From Fragilaria crotonensis (taxonomy: Eukaryota; Bacillariophyta; Fragilariophyceae; Fragilariales; Fragilariaceae), in the NCBI GenBank assembly GCA_022925895.1, contig JAKSYS010000409.1:1-55172 (forward strand): 55,172 bases of DNA, in the 5' to 3' direction. Shown here in pieces: positions 37,971 through 49,054 of the stretch. Position numbers and translations under genes: made by a program. How positions within the stretch are numbered: position 1 is the first letter of the stretch; every line of letters starts with the position of its first letter. The notes under the pieces were generated by a model. The model made no database searches. It was not told the DNA's origin and saw only the letters and a list, made by a program, of their open reading frames with translations.

Positions 37971-38687
37971 TTTGCTCACCAACTCTGGTTTAAGTTAACG
38001 AAAACATACAAAAGGAATCACATCATAGAATATATCCTATCATGAAAACAGTGCTGCAGGTATATGAATTCAAGACACGTCCTCGCTGTTCCTTCCTTTC
38101 TTTCTGTGGGTTCTTAAAACAAACAGCAGTCGATTTTATAGAGTGAGATCCGTGCAGTACCTCAATCAGTCGCTCCTTGGATGGAATGACCCTGACTGTA
38201 AATGTGCACAGAAGTCCAGTATCCATGAAGACTAATGTTACCTGCCATTATGGGGCAGTGCACTTACTTCAATCAGAATTAGACAACAAAAGCGTGAGAC
38301 CCGCTCATGGAGCGGATCTTACTCCACGTCACTATATCTAACACGTGCAAAGCACATCTGTTACGCTTCACGCTCGTCTACATACGACTTATACTCTTGT
38401 CTTACCAGTATTTGCCCACGTACAAAGTCCACCGCATAACCTCGTGGGATAGGGTGATCATGGTCACCACCTAGACTAAACTCACATGAAACGTAGTATT
38501 CACAACAAAAAGAGTGAGATCTGCCTGTTAGCAGCACATGTTGGGTTTATCTATATGCTTTGTATACTCCTGTCTAACCGGTATTCGGCGGAGGATACCG
38601 AAGTATACAGCGCGTGCTATGTCATAGCAGAAACGAATTGTCACACACATGCTCGCACTAGCACATTCTGGACTGTAGCATCACACC
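37971..38687. other. Intergenic stretch, no supported gene
   Basis: A weak diverged duplication is visible: ACAACAAAAGCGTGAGA with TTATACTCTTGTCTTACCAGTATT (38283-38413) against ACAACAAAAAGAGTGAGA with TGTATACTCCTGTCTAACCGGTATT (38501-38586). The 3' UTR and terminator of the gene ending at 37970 should lie at the left end. Confidence 0.45.
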
Positions 38688-38690
38688 TTA

Positions 38691-39468
38691 GAGCATCCCC
38701 ACCGCTGGAGCGAAATCTGAGATATGACCCGATAGGACCATTTGCGTCGATAATTTTGTCCAAAATGCATGGCACCGCTTGGGCTCGATACCTCAGATTT
38801 CGCGCCCGAGCGGCTCGAAATCTGATTTGGGGCTCGAGAATAGAGCCAAATTGCTGAATTCTCGAGCCGGGTCCAGATTCTCGCGCCCCTCGTTTTGTCC
38901 TATTCGACCCATTCGAATAAAAAAATTAACCAATAGGATTTTATCACGGATGCCACATTCACACTGTGACTCATGTCAGTTTGTCTGTGATCTGTATGCA
39001 AAAAATTGACATCATCTCGGACGAGCACCGTAACACCATTGAAACGACGTCGAAGCAATGAATGCGTATGTAGTAGTAAATTGAGTCGGACGATTGCGGA
39101 GGTACGCATTGCCTGTTCTTTACGTGCCAGCATCCTTGTCGATGATTTTGTTTCGTAACAACGGTATGACATCAATGTACTACTGTATATGCTATTAAAT
39201 CCTGTACACATCACACACATTCGGGACGCAACCTCTCGTTTGCCGGTACTGGTAGTACGTCAAGTTCCACATTCTGTAGGTAGATTACCACAAAATCCGA
39301 CAGAAAAAGCAGTCTAATTTACAGAGCGGGTGTCAGAATTTCCTCGTGCTGCTCGAAAAAATCTGCACGCGGTGCGAGAAAGATACCACCAATATGTCCA
39401 AAATAGGTTTCTAAAGGCTCGAGACCAATATGTCCGATTCAGATTTCGCTCCAGCGGTGGGGATGCTC
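38691..39468. mobile_element. PIF/Harbinger-type non-autonomous element (778 bp)
   Basis: The ends are perfect inverted copies over about 30 bp, beginning GAGCATCCCCACCGCTGGAG then CGAAATCTGA. Each is flanked by TTA (38688-38690 and 39469-39471). A 3-bp TTA/TAA duplication with GAGCATC-type termini is the PIF/Harbinger signature. The interior has no transposase; it contains repeated CTCGAGCC, GACCAATATGTCC and similar motifs in both orientations. Confidence 0.9.
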
Positions 39469-39571
39469 TTATACTAATGGTACTAGTACCAGATAATATT
39501 CGTTCGCCCGAGTACATCACAAGTATACAGCACGTGCTAGATGTGCTATGGTACTTGTACCTGGTAATTCA

Positions 39572-39788
39572 GGGAGCCCGTCCATGTCCCCTTCTCGAGC
39601 CGGTCAAACGATCTAAATAAATAGACTTCGAGAAATTAAATGCGTTATCAGCCAACCATGTACATACTTTTTATGGGATAAAAAATACCTCCAGAATCTC
39701 ATCTCCGGATGCTATTCGTATAGACAGTGATGTAGTACCGCAAATAAAAGATTGACCGGCTCAAAAAGGGGACACAGACGGGTTCCCC
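39572..39788. repeat. MITE of the GGGAGCCCG family, copy 3
   Basis: The left end GGGAGCCCGTCCATGTCCCC continues TTCTCGAGCCGGTCAA. The inverted right end reads TTGACCGGCTCAAAAAGGGG then ACACAGACGGGTTCCCC. The flanks are TCA on both sides, a possible 3-bp duplication not reproduced at the other two copies. Confidence 0.8.
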
Positions 39789-40419
39789 TCACGGGAGACA
39801 TCGGACGCCAACCGTGGCACAGTACAGTAGTATTTGTTCTGTCTCCTCGACCTGATGCAACAACTGAGTGCATCACTTCAACAGATGCAGTTAATTCATA
39901 GATAAACCTGTCAAGCAACTCTTCGGGCCGTGCCCCCGGTAAAAAACCAAATGTAATAATTTAACGTGCTGCCGCTGTGTTCAGATTGAAAACGCTCGAT
40001 CCACACGACTAGTCACTCCCAGTACTTTGTACCAGTCGTGGCCAGCCTTAACCCGCAATATGCAATGTGTGACTACTTTCTTGTCCCAAAATAGTATTTG
40101 AGAGACTTAATGCCCTGGATTGCCTTACTTTTGCTCAATTAATGCTCTGGTTGGCCAGCGGTCCGTAGACTGGCTGCTAACCAGTTTTTGTTACTATACA
40201 ACATAAGGCAATGATGTCAATTATCTTCACTAAATGCGGGTACAACCGGAATACAAAGCGCGAGATACTTTTCGGACCACTTGAACTCGGCGGAGCAAAT
40301 TTTTGACAACTGTATGATCAATAAGGGATCAGACAGACTCACTTGTTTCTACAACATTGGAGAATGCGTACACCCGCCTGCGGACAATTACTCAGATGCG
40401 TCGTCACATGGGCTCAATA
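39789..40419. other. Intergenic stretch, no supported gene
   Basis: No ORF with a motif and no strong repeat. Short TACTTTGTACCAG-type GTAC motifs occur. Confidence 0.4.
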
Positions 40420-40770
40420 TGCGTCAGTGCATATTTCATTCTTGGTACTGTGCAATTGTCTAATCGCGCACAGTCTACTATCTACAGTCGTTGCCATGCA
40501 TGACGCATGCGCAACTCCGACTAGTTTAGCTCAAGGCCGATGTACTCCATTGGCTCACAACTTTAACTTAGCCTAAAACTATTACCTCCACTGCATTGCC
40601 GGTCTACGATCGTAGGGGTGAAGAGGTACAGTTATTGCTTCGTCCACACCAACGACTCACGACATCACTATCACCGACACCGATACCATCGCGACGCGCA
40701 CCTCTCGACACCGCCGCGCTCTTGTTCATTGTGCTGTCTTGTTCCCCTCTTCTGTTCTCGTCGGTTCTGC
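40420..40770 (+). repeat. Copia-type solo LTR related to the Copia-2 LTR
   Basis: TGCGTCAGTGCATATTTC aligns with the Copia-2 LTR start TGTCAGTGCATATTC. GCGCAACTCCGACTAGTTTAG, GGCCGATGTACTCCAT and GATCGTAGGGGTGAAGAGG are also shared. There is no coding sequence for an element beside it. The right end is approximate, because it merges with the helicase remnant at about 40770. Confidence 0.75.
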
Positions 40771-43010
40771 ACTAACTTCTCGTTCAGAAGCCTTGTAAAC
40801 CGATGCTCATCATCTTCAATCCTGTACTCTGGCAACGCTTCTGGTGCCACGAAGAGAATTTGTCCTGAACTACTTCACATGTACTGTCTGAGGCGACCAA
40901 ATGCTTGAACAACCTGCATCGCATCAAACAGATACCCAGCACATGCAACAAATCTGCATAATGGATTTTCATTTCCAACCAATGCAATCGAAGTTCAATT
41001 TTCCTTCTCCCCATTGCGATGCCACCAACTCTAAATCCTTGGGACACGTATCAGACGAGATGAACATGCATTTGTATGCTCTTTATTCAAGCAGTTGGAG
41101 GAGATGCTTTCCATCTTTCTTGTCGGTGACAAAAACATGTGCTGCACCAACAACTGGCTGTGCTCCCAACCGATGAACAACAAATGAGGCCACCTTCTCA
41201 ACATAGTTTGCACTTATAGAAAATTTGATTCGAAATCCTTTTGGGAAGTTTCCGACAATGTCCCCACCATGAATTACATTGATGTCTATCAAGTCTTTTG
41301 AGACAGATAAACACAAGAAGCGCTTGGCGAGTTTCGGAAGAACAAATGTAGGTAAAGATCCACTCAAAGCCACAATTGGAATTCCGAGAACAGGAAGTCT
41401 CCAATAAACCTGATGTTTCTCTCGAAAACATAGCTCTGTTAAAAAAGTATGTATCTCGTCAATAACAATCTTGTCGATTTGCTCTGCCCATGATTTGAGA
41501 GTCTCAAAATGAAAAGTAAATAGATTATACAAAGCATCCAGGTTGAGAAAAAGAAGACTCGGGAGGTGATCAACACTCGAGAGCTCCTCTGGAAGTAATC
41601 CCACGTCAATGTCGTGACCTGTGAGGAGGCAAGTAGGAATGCTTGAAGCAAAACCCACTTTCTCGATTGCAGAAGTTGCATTCTTGAATTGATATGCAGC
41701 CAAAAAATTGTATGGTGATACATGAGTAATCATTCGGGACCTTTGATTTCCAAGCCTTCGGGCAATAGATGGAATGATATAAGATTCCGACTTTCCCTCA
41801 CCAGGTGCGAGGAGGCCAAAACAATGCTGTTGTTTTCCAGCTGACGGGTGCCCATACCCAAATTCCACTAAAGCCTTTTGTTTTGCAGTAAGGTAGAGGT
41901 GGCCATCCGATGAAATGGATTTTGGATAGGGAAGAGACATGGCACCCAAGGAGGTTGTCCTTGACTGGAGATGAGAAATCCCATATGAAGTGTCACCAAT
42001 TGCAGAATGGTACGCATTGAAATGTGCTTCTGCACCACCAAATCTCTCACTTGAATATACATACTCGAGAGTCTTCGCAGAGTGGCCAAATTTGGATGCT
42101 CCGATGGAACTGGCAGATGCTCGAAGAAAAAAATTATTCCTGTACGCATGATCACCTGTAATCATATTTGAAACACCAGCCCAGAGCTGTCGTACCTGTC
42201 GCATGTTTGGTAATGAATCCAAATTGAAAATATTGCGTATGACATTTGGGATTCCAACGCGTGATGGAGATGTTATTTGTGTCGGAAACATCAAGGAAGT
42301 ACCAGATGAAGTGAAGAGAGTGACATGTGATTTGACAAGAGATCGATACAAAATATATCCACTTTTAGGAAGTGATGACGAGAGGAACTTGTATACCCCT
42401 TCAGTGAGGTCATCGAATAGTATACTGTATCATTGCAGTACAGACAATGAAACATAGTGGGATCCGCCAACTCTGTCTCCCTTGCTGATCTGCCACCAAA
42501 CCATGAAATGCCATTTTCAACAAGGCAGTAAAATTGTCCAAGGAATCGAGTGACAAACATGCACCATGATTCCACAATGGAGTAACACCTACCAAAGAAA
42601 TGTTGGCAGTGTTGTTATCCACTGTGACTTTGATGATGGTTGCTGGATCAACGACAGGCTCCCACCACTCACCAATTGCAAGATGAGTCAGTGTCTCCCG
42701 CAGCAGAGAAATAGTCAAGGGAACAAACTGTGACCAGATGTCGAATGAAAAAGAAAATTGATCCACAATGATGTTTCCGTCAGGGTGAAGTATTGTTTTC
42801 TGCCTCTTTGGTAATCGATTGTACATTTCCTTTACCTGTCGAACCATTGGTGACAAGATATGGATAACTGGAGCCTTGCGCACCGATTCTACAAGCAAAT
42901 TCCCCATTACTGTGTAGGTGTTTTTGGAGAAGGAGCAGATGACCGAGCAAACGGCTGCCTTCAGAAGGGGAAGAAACTTTGGAAAACAACGAGGAGCGAC
43001 ACAGTGTCAC
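40771..43010 (-). pseudogene. Decayed SF2/RecQ-like helicase with an upstream tyrosine-recombinase-like segment
   Basis: The minus strand reads MGNLLVESVRKAPVIHIL (42907-42410), shifts frame, then gives a long frame 42351-41083. Helicase motifs there are LLAPGEGKSESY (motif I), KIVIDEIHTF (motif II, DEIH) and VALSGSLP (motif III). After further shifts, FDAMQVVQAFGRLRQ (motif VI, about 40890) and APEALPEYRIEDDEHRF follow, with a stop at about 40877. Before the helicase, RNNFFLRASASSIGASKFGHSAKTLEYVY has the GHS..T..Y arrangement seen near the end of tyrosine recombinases and in RecQ-like helicases of repetitive fungal and protist elements. I infer a mobile-element helicase. The flanks are copia-type LTRs on both sides. 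Confidence 0.6.
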
Positions 43011-43019
43011 AGGAGATCA

Positions 43020-43422
43020 TGTGAGACCCTCCCTAGTACGGCGGCTCCACAAACAGTGACTCGCTTGGGAGTCGGGTTAGGACAAAGCCGTCGCAATGAA
43101 GAGGAACGAACGCAGAAACAAGAAGGCACGACGCGTGGCGATGTCGATATCAAACGTGCGATGGGTGATGTGTTGACGTTCGTGTTGTGGCTAAGTATAT
43201 CCTTCGGCCTCTTCACCCTTACGATCAAATGGACCGGCAAGAATGCGATTGAGGGAATAAAGGATTATATTAGAAGTTGTGTGCCGATGGAGTACATCGG
43301 CCTTAAGCTAAACTAGTCGGAGTTGCGCATTTGATAGCGCATCAGCATCGACCGTAGATAGTCGACCGTGCGCAGTAGACAGTAGCACGGTGTCATGGAG
43401 ATATATAGAATATGCACTGACA
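43020..43422 (-). repeat. 3' LTR of Copia-2
   Basis: 403 bp. On the minus strand it starts TGTCAGTGCATATTC, after GGGGGAGTG, and ends GGGTCTCACA. It shares GCCGGTCCATTTGATCGTAA with the Copia-1 LTR but is otherwise diverged. Confidence 0.85.
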
Positions 43423-44680
43423 CACTCCCCCATTGTGAGCATAGGTCGCAATGAGCAAACAGAAGTGCATCGGGAAGAGAAGAGAGATTAGGGCAACATT
43501 GGTGCCCAGGGGAGCGCCATAGTGACCCATGAGACGACGGACATGACGATGGTGCAAGGTGGAGCCGAGTGACTTTGTCAAGGAGTCCGCAGAATTGACG
43601 ACGCCAGGGATATGAGAGAGAACAATTTCTCCATTAGCCTTCCATTCTTGCAGAGCGAAGTGCTGAATGTCGATATGGCGCGCACGTGGCGTTGGACGAC
43701 TTGCGTTCACCATGAGGATGGCAGCGGCGTTATCTTCAAACAGGGTCGTCGGCTCGAGCTGTGGATAACCGAGTTCGAGAAGTATGGACCGCAAGTATTT
43801 CGCAATCTTGGCGGCGTGAACGGCAGCGAGGAATTCCGCCTCAGTGGAACTCGTGGAGACCGTCGATTGTATCTTGGATTTATACGCCAAGGGACCACCG
43901 CCGAGCATGAAAACGAGACCGGTGATTGAGCGACGTGTAGTCAGATCGGTAGCGTGCGCGGCATCCACGTATCCGGCGAGTTCGGTAGGCGACTGTGGTT
44001 GCGGGAAAACAGGGAGAGATGGATCGGATGGCAGAGGTTGGAAAACGCCGGGCGGAAGCGATGTAATGAGTGCGTCGCCAATAGAACAAACCCCAATTTT
44101 TCGTCATACGAAGATATCGCGCTACGCGTCGTAGGGCATCGTAGTGGACTTTAGCCGGATGATCGGAGAAACGAGCGAGCGTTGTGACTGCATATCCAAT
44201 GTCCGGTCGAGCGACGACATATGCATAAATTAACGCGCCCAGGACACTTCGGTAGGAAAACCCAGCAGCCGTTTCAAGGTCACGGGATTCGGCAGTGTCA
44301 TCACGAGGCGCAGTGGCGTAATCATCAAACATTTGTTGTGTTGTTGATGCGGCAAGAGGTTCAATTGGCTTCGTCAGCCTCACGTGATCCGGAAGATGAC
44401 CAACCATAGTGCGCGAGCAGTTTGTCGATGTAAGACTCGCATGTGATCTTGATATATCGATCACATTGTTCGACGTCGACGCCATTGAAAGAATCCAAAA
44501 CACCTTCGTCACGAAGATCGATACCGTCCTCAGAGCAGATGATGCGCACAAGGTCTCTGATCGCGTCGGGATTGACACAACCGATGGCCAAGTCGTCGAC
44601 TTGGCGACAGATGAGCATGCGATGGCCTTTGTAGACGCCTTGGTAGAGACTTCGCTCATGGGTTGTTGAAGTGAAGCCAT
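43393..44680 (-). pseudogene. pol: Copia-2 Pol C-terminal part: end of RT and RNase H, frameshifted
   Basis: The frame of 44680-43880 carries KPIEPLAASTTQQMFDDYA to VARYLRMTKNWGLFYW. The frame of 43968-43393 carries MDAAHATDLTTRRSITGLVF, STSSTEAEF and FEDNAAAILMVNASRPTPRA (RNase H). The break is near 44020-43970. The original stop after GHYGAP is lost, so the frame runs through the purine tract into the LTR. Confidence 0.85.
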
Positions 44681-46724
44681 GACGAGCGATGACGGAATTC
44701 ACAAACTTCTCCCAAAGCGCGCCAGATTCCGGATGACCTTGAAGGGCATGTTGGACAGGGAGCACCATGTCACGAGAGATGGCAACCTCGTATCGAGCAA
44801 GATACCAATCGGCATACTGGTCGTCGATGACAACGAAAGTCGGTTGATTCGGTGGCGGTGAGTTCGCGTATGCGTTCGTTGCATCCACTTTTAAACTGAC
44901 GAAGCCCTCGTGGGCACACAAGGCAAAGAAAAGACGCATGCAAGGTTGTTCGATACAACTAGAGTAGGTGTTAGCCAACTTTAGTTGAGGTGCCGCACGA
45001 GGATCCGTCGCAACAGTTTCTCGCCTTGCGAGTGCCATCACCTTTGATGGCGTAGTTCCAATGTTGACGAAGGACAATCGCATCTTTTGGTGCGGGGACA
45101 GGGCACCATACATTTCCTGCTTTGCCATTGAGTCAAGCTGTTTGAATTCAGCAGCTTGCCACTCTTTCCAATTGGGAAGACGTCGGAGTTTACGTCGCGT
45201 GAAACTCCCAAGGCCTTGTTCTTCGGATGTTCCATGAGTCGTTGTGTTGAGCGATCGCAGCAGAAGCTGTACATGGTCATCATCGAGTTCGTCGGTATTG
45301 TCATGACGAGCGACATCATTGTCGATGGACTCTGCCGTCGAAGATGAAGAGTTGATCGACGAGATGGTACGAAGCTGATCAACCGACAGATGAAGCGGCT
45401 GGTCGAGATGTCGATCGGTGACGGGGATGTATCGGTCGGGAGCGAACACGATCTTGAAGGACGGTGCGTCGGAAGCCACAGCGGCGTGGAGAGCATCCAG
45501 GATGGACGCCGCGGTGAACACGGCCACGTCGTTGATTGAAACGACGAAGGCGCCGATATACTTTCGACGAACATTTCGGATCCGAGAGGCAGTGGTGTTT
45601 GGTATTACTCCAGAGACAAAGCCTCGTTTCCGAATATGACATTCTTTGATCTCGAAGCCGAGGCTGGGATGCTCACAAGAAATGTGAGGGGACAGTTCAT
45701 CGAGGCGGTCGAAAGGATCGTCAGAAACATCCAAGTTGAGGAGCGGGAGGTCTAAACGATCAGGTTCGATGACGCCATCGTCGGCCAAGTTCCGTAGAAG
45801 CTTTACGTTCGGAGGCGGCTCACTAAGATCGTTCATTCCTTCGTCGAAGCGCGCATGGGTGGCAGTCTTGACGGTTGAGCTGGCAAGGTCGAAGTAGTAC
45901 ATGACCTTCAGGGAGCGCGAGTAGCCAAGGAAGGTGCCGAGTCGAGAGTTGGGAACGACGCGACCGTAGCGAGCGGTTGTTGGGCGCACGTGCATACGAC
46001 ATCCGAATGTCCGAAGCTTTGCCAGGTTGGGGAGCGGAGCGCCACACATTTCGTATGGGCTCGACGGTCGGTCACCGTGGGGAACAAAGTTGTAGAGTCG
46101 GATGTAGTGGTAGAATGCATATGGCCAGAAGTTTGGTTGTAGATTCGCGCCAGAAAGCATGGCACGAAGTGCATCGCCGATTGTCTGGTGTGGGCGTTCG
46201 CCAGGTCCATTTTGGTGTGACGAGTCGGGACCAGTAAGCTCAACTGCGTAGCCAAAGTTCGCAAAGGTACGGTGAATGTCGCGACATTTGCCGAGTTCGC
46301 CACCCCCATCCATGCGAACATACTTGTCTGGACAATTAGGAGCATTGCTGGCAAGCCAGCTATTGATCCAATCGACGGGAGGAGCCTTTGTTGGGAAGGC
46401 ACGACCGAATATACGGCCACTGAAGTGGTCGGTCAGTAGGACATAGCACGTCTCACCGTTGAGGCCGACGAGAGTGTTGTGTCGAACTGAATCGCGGCTC
46501 TTTTGGACCATGAAACCAAAGTCGATTGACAGGCCTTGGTTGCAAGTTGTCGCCCGCATCGTGGTCCCTGTTCCTTTTGGAGTCTTCCGAAGCTTAGCGG
46601 CAAGGCAGATGGGACATTCTTCGAGCTCCGTCGGGAGCTTGAATTGTGGCATTCCTTTTACAAACCGGTGCATTTCTGATAAACGCCGGAAATTTATGTG
46701 TCCAAGGCGTTGATGCCACAGCAT
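44361..46724 (-). pseudogene. pol: Copia-2 Pol: integrase, PDZ-like insert and most of RT
   Basis: 787 open codons; the upstream break is about where the zinc finger LWHQRLGHINFRRLSEMH begins. The integrase core SIDFGF, RMDGGGELG and GPGERPHQ is complete. The PDZ-like segment is present (GFEIKECHIRKRGFVSGV, YIGAFVVSINDVAVF). At about 45085-44995 a pair of compensating frameshifts replaces some 30 residues of RT: Copia-1 has DAIILRQHWNYAIKGDGTRK, while here that text is only read in the neighbouring frame. RT active site CRQVDDLAIGC. The end is a frameshift after YGWSSSGSREADE. Confidence 0.9.
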
Positions 46725-47791
46725 TCGTAAGGCCGAGCGGCTGAGGATCGCACGACGTATGCTTCCTGGTGGTTCGGCGAGAATTCCGGGAGGTCTTCGT
46801 CGGTGTCCAAGATGTCAGGACGTTCGGTAATGATGTCCTGGTAATCGATTGTACGGAATTCAAGACCTGCGGAGCCATCCCATACCCATAGATGTAGGGC
46901 CTTGCGTTACCGTCAGGTGAAACGGGCAACAGGCCTAACGGTGGGTCCAGGGCAGGTGGAGAATGGCATGCGGTGCAAGTCATGCCGTCGGTCGGATCGA
47001 GGATCGTGGCGGCAGTGGCAGGTGCATGTTCCGTGCATAGTTTCCGAACGAGGACTTGATCCGAAGGGCGGAGCCAGATGGGCTTCGGGCGACGGAGCAA
47101 TCAAGGCTTCGGTGAACGTCAAACCTCCTCGACTTGCCGTCGGTTGCAAGATAATGTAGATGTCTTGCGAACTTCGGAGGCGATTCGGGAAGTGAATATG
47201 TCCGATGCTCTCGGTGAAGCTTGACATGTGGTATCCATCGGTGCCCAGCTGCTTCGAAATGGCTGCGTGCGAAATAATGATGCCTGGAATTGTGGGAGTG
47301 TAGTACGTCCGAATGAACACGGACGATGGGCCTCCGGCATTTCCACGATTATCCACTGGTACACACAAGAAACCGACGCCGACAGGTTGGTGCGCGTGAT
47401 GACCGGCATCAAAGAGGCGGACGTTTGTGCGGCGGAGTGGACGATAAGCAAACAAAAGGTGGCGATCGTTGGCAGTGCAAGCCATGGATCCGTTGTCAGC
47501 ATGTGCGAACGAGTTGGCGGGCACGATCATATGTCTCGGCCAACCGACGAAGCAGGATGGGATCGGAAGCAACGTCAAGACGGACGGTGTCGGACGTGGG
47601 AAGGGCAGGAAGCACGTCGGCAACTGAAATGGAGATCGAATTGACGTTGGGGGCTTCGAAACAGGCTTCAAAGTCGACTTCGTCTTCAGCGGTGGCACGG
47701 AGCGAATTCTGTTGATATCCCACGAGATCGTCTTTGTCGCCGTCGTCGTCGTCGTCGTTGGTGGCGGCGACGTCGATGTTGGCGGGTTCAT
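46594..47791 (-). pseudogene. pol: Copia-2 protease region and link to integrase, frameshifted
   Basis: The frame 47791-46913 begins near the protease: FAHADNGSMACTANDRHLLF, then RRTNVRLFDAGHHAHQPVG to GGLTFTEALIAPSPEAHL. It then shifts to 47100-46594 (RKLCTEHAPATAATILDPTDGMTC) and on to the integrase frame. It is continuous across the place where Copia-1 has its frameshift at about 19115. Confidence 0.8.
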
Positions 47792-48655
47792 CCTCCAAGA
47801 TGCGATGCATTACTCGATTGTTGGCGCCAAGAGGTGGACGGTTGCGGGTGTTGGCAGAGTTCAGACGGCTGCGAAATTGTTTGTGTGAATTCGCAATCTG
47901 AGCCTTGAGCTGGGGATTGCGTTGTGCTAATCCTTCAGCGACAATATAATCCACAAAACGGTTGCAATCTTCCAGCTTGTGACCCGGGAGTTGGCAGCCA
48001 AGGCAAACGGAAGACGCATCTTGGTTTTGAGAGATGGCCCGAACCATGAGATTGATTTCCTCATCGTCGAGGTGGCGTCTGACGTTGACGACGAAATCCG
48101 GCGACGCGGTTTCGATCCTCCGGATGATGGACGTCGGCGTTCTTCCTGACGGCGGATGCTGCGAGGATGGTGGGTCGCGGCCAATCTCGGAGGCATACTC
48201 GACGAAAGTCGTCGCGAGTTGCGCCAACGAAAGTTTGAACGGAAGCGTGCCGTCGAGGCCGGTGCGCTTGTCGCGTTCGACTAAACGTCGGATCTCGGGA
48301 CGCCATTCGGACGTCAAATTGCGGACAGATAGATCGAGGGCCTCCGATTCGGTGTACGTGCAGTGGCTTGGCGCTCGCGTACCATGAAGTCTTGAAGCCG
48401 GCGGATGTACAAGCTGAATGTCTCCGTTCGTCGTTGGCGGGAATTTCGCTTGCGGTCGAGAAGACTCAATGCAACAGGGGATGGTGGAGGCGAAATAGGG
48501 AGTAGATAGCATGGTATCCCGCCTGCGGTGGGCATCCTTCAACAGCGCCATGCTCTCGGGAGCCATTGGGGAATGTGGAGTCCTGGCTCAAAGCAGTGTA
48601 GATCAGACCGGACATGAAGGAATCTTTCTCTCGGACGGAAGCAGGGAGCCAAGTC
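47496..48655 (-). pseudogene. gag: Copia-2 gag, 5'-interrupted
   Basis: TWLPASVREKDSFMSGLIYT to HGAVEGCPP is read from 48655 in one frame, then, after a shift, TESEALDLSVRNLTSEWRPE to FVEYASEIGRD, the CCHC knuckle CLGCQLPGHKLEDC and NSHKQFRSRL to TSDTVRLDVASDPILLRRLA. The N-terminal part is cut off by Copia-3. Confidence 0.85.
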
Positions 48656-48872
48656 TGTTAATCCTACAAGTAGATCATCCTTGCAGGAAAGCATGTCTTG
48701 ATTCAGTTATGAATTATCTAAAACATAGAAAAGTGAGCATTACCTTGTTCGAGTCATCCTTCAATCCCGAGTCGTACTGTGCAGATGTAGTACCGTATAA
48801 TGGTACTTGATACTTGATACATGATTCATAGCATCCTGAATGATACAGTACCGGTAGCTTGTAATATCAACA
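48656..48872 (-). repeat. 3' LTR of Copia-3
   Basis: 217 bp. On the minus strand it runs TGTTGATATTACAAGC to GGATTAACA. I find no difference from 54952-55168. Confidence 0.93.
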
Positions 48873-49054
48873 GTCCCGCGACTCTGAATTAAGTTCCTGA
48901 ATCAGAGGCGAATCACACTTCCTGAACCGATCGACAGAGGCCCCGGCTACGTCGTTAACATATATAACCCTGCGACGGTCACCTACTGTTTTCGATGGAC
49001 AGTTACCATTATATCGCGACTACCCAATTCGTGTCCCCGGGTGTTGGTCGTCGA

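Larger units (their letters stand above)
43020..48655 (-). mobile_element. Copia-2, a minus-strand relative of Copia-1, interrupted by Copia-3
   Basis: It has the 3' LTR (43020-43422), the purine tract, and gag-pol related to Copia-1 throughout. The 5' part is displaced beyond the window: reading upstream along the minus strand, gag sequence (WLPASVREKDSFMSGLIY) stops at 48655 where the Copia-3 LTR begins. Several frameshifts make it a pseudo-element. Confidence 0.9.
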
